This document shows, one piece after another, positions 59,300 to 64,000 of a DNA stretch of 64,000 bases. Below the pieces are notes generated by a model that saw nothing but the letters and a program-made list of their open reading frames with translations, was not told where the DNA came from and searched no databases. The stretch is from JAHJDO01 sp964437505 (GTDB taxonomy: Bacteria; JAHJDO01), in the NCBI GenBank assembly GCA_964437505.1, contig CAYTGU010000009.1:1-64000 (forward strand), given 5' to 3'. Made by a program: the position numbers and the translations under genes. Position 1 is the first letter of the stretch, and each line of letters opens with the position of its first letter.

Positions 59300-59890
59300 C
59301 TATTTCTTAATTTCTATTTTTATGTCTTTCTTTTTATCTTCGTCGGATAGTAGCACGTAAGTTTTTGTTATGTCAAGAACTTTGTGTTTTTCAACAATTT
59401 CACCTTTTTTCACGTAAAATTCTTCTCCTGTACCTTTGTTCCTTACTGTTGCAACCAGTCCTCCAATATCAATAACACCAATATACGCATACTCTGTCGG
59501 TATTTCCACTTTCTTTTCCGCTTTTTCTTCTATTACTGGCTTTCTTTTTTTCTTAAGCCCTGGCACAGAAGAAAAGGCGTTACGTTTATAAAAATCGCGA
59601 TAGTATAGAATAGGCTTTTTGGTAAAAAGCCCCGCAGAAGCACCTAAAGTTTCCTCTCTTGGAATATCTTTATTCAAAAAAGACGGATTATATTCTCGCT
59701 CTAACCTAAATTCATCTGCTATAGATATGCCTACTCCTTTATTGCCCCACTGTGTACCAAGTTTAACAGAAAGAAAGAGAAAAATAGCAAGAATAAACCA
59801 AAAAATTACTCTTTCAAAATTATCCTTGAAGATTGTTAAAACTTGAATTAATAATGCTGTCAATTCTTGCCTCCCATATACTAAATCCAA
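59300..59890 (-). CDS. PilP/GspC-like inner-membrane protein
   Basis: 196 aa. One membrane helix at about 25-45, a disordered linker, then a small beta domain (YAYIGVIDIGGLVATVRNKG; GEEFYVKKGEIVEKHKVLDI) typical of the PilP/GspC homology region that contacts the secretin. Weak identity, so the call rests on topology, domain style and position between PilO-like and secretin genes. It overlaps the PilO-like gene by 10 nt. Confidence 0.65.
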   Translation of the reverse strand: MDLVYGRQELTALLIQVLTIFKDNFERVIFWFILAIFLFLSVKLGTQWGNKGVGISIADEFRLEREYNPSFLNKDIPREETLGASAGLFTKKPILYYRDFYKRNAFSSVPGLKKKRKPVIEEKAEKKVEIPTEYAYIGVIDIGGLVATVRNKGTGEEFYVKKGEIVEKHKVLDITKTYVLLSDEDKKKDIKIEIKK

Positions 59891-60600
59891 ACAATTGTAT
59901 TTATCAACAATTCAAGCGAGAGCATATTTGCCTCATTTGAAGTTATAGAGATTTTCTCCACAACATATAGTTCAGGAGCATTTTGCACGTTATATAAAAA
60001 TTGAGTGATTGCCATAAGATTACCATTCACAGTAAGTTCTATAGGAACTTCTTCAAAATAGGACTTATTGGAAATCTCCCCAAATATTAAGTTGCTAATC
60101 GAGAGTAAGCCGCTATTGATACCCAGTTTAAGAATATCCTGTACAACTTTAAGCTGCCTCAATAAAGCAGGAACTTGTTCCACGTCAGGCATTGCATCTG
60201 AGAATCCCAATAATGGAGGGATTTCCACACCTGATTTACTGGAAAGCTTAAGCATCTCTCCTCTTGCATCAAATAATCTCTGTTGAAAAAAAAGCACAGG
60301 ATTTCCTGATGTTGGTATCTGGATGCTTTGTTCAAAGGTCAACCGCTTTTTTACCAATTCATATTCTTTTGCTAACCTCTTGTTACCCTCCTCCAATACC
60401 TGAATAATCCCTTTAGATGGAGGCCCTTCAGTTCCAGACAAATACTCTCTTAGTTTAGCAGAGTTAGAAGTGTACTGACGGTCTACAATAGAGCTCTTTT
60501 TTCTTACAGGCATGGTTAATGTGAGATATAACACACTAAGAATACCTAGCGTTATAATACCTATCCCTATCAATACATATATCTCAGAAATACGTCTCAA
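59881..60600 (-). CDS. PilO/GspM-like inner-membrane protein
   Basis: 239 aa. One N-terminal helix (about 8-30), a coiled-coil region, and a C-terminal ferredoxin-like domain with ELTVNGNLMAITQFLYNVQ and LYVVEKISI, the PilO pattern. PilO links PilN to PilP under the inner membrane. Four bases separate it from pilMN. Confidence 0.75.
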   Translation of the reverse strand: MRRISEIYVLIGIGIITLGILSVLYLTLTMPVRKKSSIVDRQYTSNSAKLREYLSGTEGPPSKGIIQVLEEGNKRLAKEYELVKKRLTFEQSIQIPTSGNPVLFFQQRLFDARGEMLKLSSKSGVEIPPLLGFSDAMPDVEQVPALLRQLKVVQDILKLGINSGLLSISNLIFGEISNKSYFEEVPIELTVNGNLMAITQFLYNVQNAPELYVVEKISITSNEANMLSLELLINTIVWI

Positions 60601-60604
60601 TCTT

Positions 60605-62224
60605 CTATTCCTTCTTTAATACAAGATTTAACTCAAACTGGATCTTAACCTGCTCAACTCTCTTGCTTTTGAGATTGCCGTCTTGAGAATCTTCGCTTTC
60701 ACCTTCAGATACAGTTTTATTTTCTTTTGTAGAAACCAGCTTAGCATCTTTAAAATATGGAGAAAATTTTAGCCGAAAAATAAAATTATTCAGAGCAGGA
60801 TATGAGTCTGCTAGTCCAATTACCAGTAAAGTATTATCTTTTTCTTCTACTGTTGAAGAAAATTGTAAAATAATAATATCAGAAGGAGTAAGCCTGCTCA
60901 TTTCCATTAGTGTCCTAGTCCACAAATCTCTCTTAAAAATTACAGACTTAGAAACATTTAATCTTTGTTTTATCTTTGTTCTTTCTTCCTCTAACTCCTT
61001 TATTCTGGGAATAAAAGAGTCGCACTTCTTTAGTATATCCTTTATCCTCTGCAGCTTGGAATCCTTAATTATATAATTTTGAAGCGCGAATATATGCATT
61101 GTTACAAAGATTAATATTAATAGAATCGCCGACATAATTAACGGCATTCTCTTCTTCTTAAGTTTCTTCTCTATAATTAGTTCTGAAGGAAGAAGGTTTA
61201 TTTTTGTATCAGTCTCTTTAAGCGCTGTTAAGGCAGATCCAATAGCGACACTCCAAGCATTAGGACTTCGATCAACAATGTCCAGCATCCTCTCATTACT
61301 AATTAGAATATTTGAAAAAGGATTTAATTCAACTACTTCCATCTTAAGACTATTAGATAGAAACGTTGTAATCTCTTTCAAGTTAGAAGACTGTCCAGTT
61401 AAAACAACTTTTCTGAATTCTGATTTTCTATCCATCTGAGACACATAAAAACTAATTGATCGATGTATCTCACTACTCAAAGTTTCCAAAACAGACACAG
61501 CTGCGCTAATGTTTCCTTTTTTATGTTTCGTCTTTTCAGCATCTTCAAACCCTATGCTCTGCTCCTTTTGAATTGCTCTAGTAATATCGTTTCCAGCAAT
61601 ATGTATGGATCTGGTAAAAACCAATTGCTTTTCTTTTGCAACGCTAATATCCGTTGATGTTGCTCCTATATCTATTAGTACAATTGGCCCATTATCTAAC
61701 GTATCATTAAATTTAGCACAATTAAATACTGCAAATGAAGTAGCTTCAATTAAATCTGGTGCTATTCCTAGTCCAGAAATCTTGGCTATGAGGTCATTAA
61801 TCAGCCCTGATTTTACAGCAACTAAAGCAATATTTATATCTGGAGCTGCTTTATCCTCACTTTTTAAAATCTGATAGTCCCAAATAACCTCTTCTAATGG
61901 GAAGGGAACTTGTTGTTGGGCTTCATACTTTATGATCTGTCTTATTCTACTCGCTCCTACAGATGGAACCTTAAAATGACGGACAATAACAGATCGTCCA
62001 GGCATAGCTACTACTAGCTGAGACTTTGCAAGTTTTCTGAAAGATATGACTGCTTCTGTAAGCGATGAGACTACATTCTCCTCTTTTGGCCTTCCATCCT
62101 TTGTCTTTACACTGATAACACTTGCATTTTTAAGCTCTATTCCCTGAGAAGATCTTTCAAGCTCTACAATCTTAATGGAATTACTGCCAATATCCAGACC
62201 TATACCATTTTTAGTCTTAGCCAT
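60605..62224 (-). CDS. PilM-PilN fusion
   Basis: 539 aa. Residues 1-345 are actin-like PilM: GIGLDIGSNSIKIVELE, IKYEAQQQVPFPLEEVIWDY, LIDIGATSTDISV and VVLTGQSSNLKEI. After NLLPSELIIEKKL, the PilN N-terminal motif, a membrane helix (about 372-392) and a coiled coil lead to a PilN-like domain. In most bacteria these are two genes; here one polypeptide joins the cytoplasmic ring to the membrane anchor. First gene of the operon, with its own strong promoter. Confidence 0.92.
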   Translation of the reverse strand: MAKTKNGIGLDIGSNSIKIVELERSSQGIELKNASVISVKTKDGRPKEENVVSSLTEAVISFRKLAKSQLVVAMPGRSVIVRHFKVPSVGASRIRQIIKYEAQQQVPFPLEEVIWDYQILKSEDKAAPDINIALVAVKSGLINDLIAKISGLGIAPDLIEATSFAVFNCAKFNDTLDNGPIVLIDIGATSTDISVAKEKQLVFTRSIHIAGNDITRAIQKEQSIGFEDAEKTKHKKGNISAAVSVLETLSSEIHRSISFYVSQMDRKSEFRKVVLTGQSSNLKEITTFLSNSLKMEVVELNPFSNILISNERMLDIVDRSPNAWSVAIGSALTALKETDTKINLLPSELIIEKKLKKKRMPLIMSAILLILIFVTMHIFALQNYIIKDSKLQRIKDILKKCDSFIPRIKELEEERTKIKQRLNVSKSVIFKRDLWTRTLMEMSRLTPSDIIILQFSSTVEEKDNTLLVIGLADSYPALNNFIFRLKFSPYFKDAKLVSTKENKTVSEGESEDSQDGNLKSKRVEQVKIQFELNLVLKKE

Positions 62225-62260
62225 ATACTATCTTCCGCCAAGTTAACACATTTAAACAGG

Positions 62261-62289
62261 ATTCTATCATTGCCATTTTATATTGTCAA
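62261..62289 (-). promoter_or_regulatory. Promoter of the pilMN-pilO-pilP-secretin operon
   Basis: TTGACA (62284-62289) and TAGAAT (62261-62266), 17 bp apart, on the minus strand; start near 62254, about 30 nt before the ATG. It lies just after tRNA-Gly. Confidence 0.75.
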
Positions 62290-62309
62290 GAACAAGCAAA
62301 CGCTTTTGG

Positions 62310-62380
62310 AGCGGGTGATGGGAATCGGACCCACGCTATTAGCTTGGAAGGCTAAAGTTCTACCACTGAACTACACCCGC
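62310..62380 (-). tRNA. tRNA-Gly (anticodon UCC)
   Basis: 71 nt, minus strand. Acceptor GCGGGTG/CACCCGC, D arm GTTC/GAAC, anticodon stem TTAGC/GCTAA around CTTCCAA, T loop TCCGATT. CCA not encoded. Confidence 0.93.
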
Positions 62381-62393
62381 ATTTTCAAATCCA

Positions 62394-63329
62394 TTATACA
62401 GAGCTAAAAGACTGTGTCAAATTCTCTATCTCCAGTATCTTCCTGAACCCCTCGATACGCTTTTTTATTTCATTTTCTTTAAGAGTTATTAATCTGTTAA
62501 GGCTAAAATCCTCCACAGTGAAAGATGCTATTATTGTTGCATAAACCAGGGCTTTACGAATAGTATTGTCCCGAAAGTCTTCGGGATTCACTTTGGAAAT
62601 GTAGCCTAAGAATCCACCACCAAAACTATCCCCTGCGCCTGTAGGATCAAGCACATTTTTTACTGGATACGCTGGTAAAGCAAAACATGTGTCCTTGCTA
62701 AAGAACATTACTCCATGTTCCCCCATTTTTACTACTACATATCTTACGCCTAACTTTAATATTTTATCAGCCGCTTTCGCAAAGTCAGATTCTTTAGTTA
62801 GCTGTCTTGCCTCACTGTCGTTTAGCATAACCACATCTGCTCGCTTAAATACATCCAAAAGAACGCTCTTTTTATTCTCTATCCAAATATCCATTGTGTC
62901 GCAGACAACTAGTTTCGGATTTTCAACCTGATCTAAGATATGGAGCTGAAGTTTAGGATCAATATTCGCAAGAAAAACATAGTCTGATTTCCTATGTTTA
63001 TCTGGAAGTTCAGGATAGAAGTCCCCTAAAACACCCAGATCCACAGATAATGTTTCTCTTTGATTAATGTCTTTCTTATAAACTCCTGACCATCTGAATG
63101 TTTTGCCCGCCTTTTTCTCCAATCCAGCGATATCTATTCCCTTTTTACTAAACAGATTTATATAACGCTGTGGAAAGTCCTGTCCTACTGCTCCTACTAA
63201 ACGAACTTCTCCAAAATGGCTCGCTGCATATGAAAAATAGGACGCTGATCCGCCCAGAACATCCTTTGCTTCTCCAAAAGGAGTCTTGACAGAATCCAAA
63301 GCAACAGAACCTACTACTAATATGCTCAT
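62394..63329 (-). CDS. PfkB-family carbohydrate/nucleoside kinase
   Basis: 311 aa. ILVVGSVALDSV and GGSASYFSYAASHFGEVRLVGAVG form the substrate lid and sugar site. DPTGAGDSFGGGFLGYI holds the catalytic Asp and anion hole; VMLNDSEARQL is also conserved. The substrate (ribose, adenosine or other) is not evident. ATG 63329 overlaps the cobS stop (ATGA). The segment NPEDFRDN is encoded by a palindromic repeat (62565-62590). Confidence 0.9.
   Translation of the reverse strand: MSILVVGSVALDSVKTPFGEAKDVLGGSASYFSYAASHFGEVRLVGAVGQDFPQRYINLFSKKGIDIAGLEKKAGKTFRWSGVYKKDINQRETLSVDLGVLGDFYPELPDKHRKSDYVFLANIDPKLQLHILDQVENPKLVVCDTMDIWIENKKSVLLDVFKRADVVMLNDSEARQLTKESDFAKAADKILKLGVRYVVVKMGEHGVMFFSKDTCFALPAYPVKNVLDPTGAGDSFGGGFLGYISKVNPEDFRDNTIRKALVYATIIASFTVEDFSLNRLITLKENEIKKRIEGFRKILEIENLTQSFSSV
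62565..62590. repeat. Coding palindromic repeat (copy in the PfkB gene)
   Basis: TCCCGAAAGTCTTCGGGA palindrome, nearly identical to 29008-29033 and in the same reading frame. It adds NPEDFRDN between conserved blocks of the kinase. Confidence 0.75.
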
Positions 63330-64000
63330 ACAAATATCTCTACACAAAATAGAACAAACACTTCTACTAACTCATTCAACATGCCCATAGTATCTCCTGT
63401 GACACCATCTATCCTCTTTAAAAAATATCCTCGCATAATAAGCGCAAACAATAAAACAAAAAAAATAATAAAATTACCTTTTACTCCGAACAGCAAAACT
63501 GCAAGAAGATAAGAGATAAGTACAGGAATCAACCAATGCATATTTTTCTTCTCTACAGCAAAAACACTTCCTAATCCATTACTCTTTGAACTTGGTGTTA
63601 ACAATAAAACGAAACTCATGCTGCTTCTGGAAAGAACAGGCATTATGAATATTGCTTTTGCAAATATGTCTTTGGATAGAGAACCTATAAGCGCAAACTT
63701 TAGCATTAACAAACATACTACTCCAATAACGCCGAATGCGCCCACATTATGATCCTTCATTATCCTTAGGATATCATCCTTATTCTTGCCTCCGAATAAG
63801 CCGTCTATAGAATCCATAAATCCATCCAGATGCAATCCTCCTGTCAGTATTGCAAGGAGTGTTATAATAAACGCACTCAGCACAAGTGGAGAGAATATAT
63901 TTCTAAAGATTAAGTAGACAATAGAAAGCAGTAAGCCAATAAGTATGCCAACAACAGGAAAGAATAGTACGGAATCTTTTATTTTCTCTTCCTCAATATC
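63326..64000 (-). CDS. cobS: Adenosylcobinamide-GDP ribazoletransferase (CobS), 5' end beyond the window
   Basis: Polytopic membrane enzyme that joins the lower ligand to cobinamide in B12 synthesis. The frame is open to the right edge: VLFFPVVGILIGLLLS precedes GGLHLDGFMDSIDGLFGG (metal/substrate motif) and IMKDHNVGAFGVIG. At least the first few dozen residues are outside. The only internal start-like codon (GTG near 63883) falls inside the second helix, so it is not the start. Translationally coupled to the PfkB gene. Confidence 0.93.
   Translation of the reverse strand, partial: DIEEEKIKDSVLFFPVVGILIGLLLSIVYLIFRNIFSPLVLSAFIITLLAILTGGLHLDGFMDSIDGLFGGKNKDDILRIMKDHNVGAFGVIGVVCLLMLKFALIGSLSKDIFAKAIFIMPVLSRSSMSFVLLLTPSSKSNGLGSVFAVEKKNMHWLIPVLISYLLAVLLFGVKGNFIIFFVLLFALIMRGYFLKRIDGVTGDTMGMLNELVEVFVLFCVEIFV

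Overview
The window reads as chromosomal DNA of an AT-rich, diderm, strictly anaerobic bacterium. Diderm character follows from hldD, kdsB and lpxK (LPS core and lipid A) and from a secretin with its PilMN/PilO partners. Anaerobic H2-linked metabolism follows from a multisubunit [FeFe]-hydrogenase, its HydE/HydF/HydG maturases, an Rnf complex, superoxide reductase and rubrerythrin. The prepilin, the O-antigen-ligase/TPR protein and the abundant short palindromic and heptameric repeats resemble uncultured PVC-side candidate phyla such as Omnitrophota or Auribacterota. This placement is a guess from style and is not proven by any gene here. I see no phage, insertion sequence, CRISPR array or rRNA.

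Layout. 1-5.9 kb (minus): edge of an SDR gene, a membrane spermidine-synthase-like protein, pcm, a 41-aa basic protein, a DegT aminotransferase and class II aldolase. Two transcripts start from a duplicated promoter. 5.9-9.9 kb (minus): hydE, hydG, hydF and a small TM1266-like regulator. 10-15 kb (minus): superoxide reductase and rubrerythrin, then a second unit with a metal permease, D-lactate dehydrogenase, flavin reductase, an unknown membrane protein and Ogg2. 15.2-27.0 kb (minus): one compact operon that opens with rex and regulatory genes (two DRTGG proteins, CBS-ATPase, PHP, ATPase). It continues into two NuoE, two NuoF (one fused to a GltD-like NADPH module), a [2Fe-2S] protein and catalytic HydA. 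The promoter carries two Rex operators and a strong terminator closes the unit. 27-31 kb (minus): Wzy/TPR protein, prepilin, hldD. 31-36 kb (plus): rnfCDGEAB, then tRNA-Lys, tRNA-Leu and tRNA-Gly. 36-43.4 kb (plus): tig, clpP, a MerR-like protein, rplM, rpsI, zapA, a probable 6S RNA, pdxA, rsmA, recJ. 43.4-55.9 kb (mixed): rpmB, kdsB, GT4, lpxK, the nusA-infB-rbfA-DHH block, and the exonuclease-coaE-rho-GT-C block. 56-62.2 kb (minus): secretin/pilus operon. 62.3-64 kb: tRNA-Gly, a PfkB kinase and partial cobS.

How it works together (inference). The hydrogenase probably exchanges electrons between H2, ferredoxin, NAD(H) and, through the GltD-like module, NADP(H). Rnf would couple ferredoxin and NADH to an ion gradient, and D-lactate dehydrogenase offers another NADH sink. 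Rex, sensing NADH/NAD+, sits at the head of the hydrogenase operon and most likely controls it. The NuoF-GltD fusion, a second NuoF whose thioredoxin-like domain has lost all cysteines, and the attached sensor genes make this operon the most interesting locus. No stretch longer than about 300 bases lacks a gene or RNA feature.
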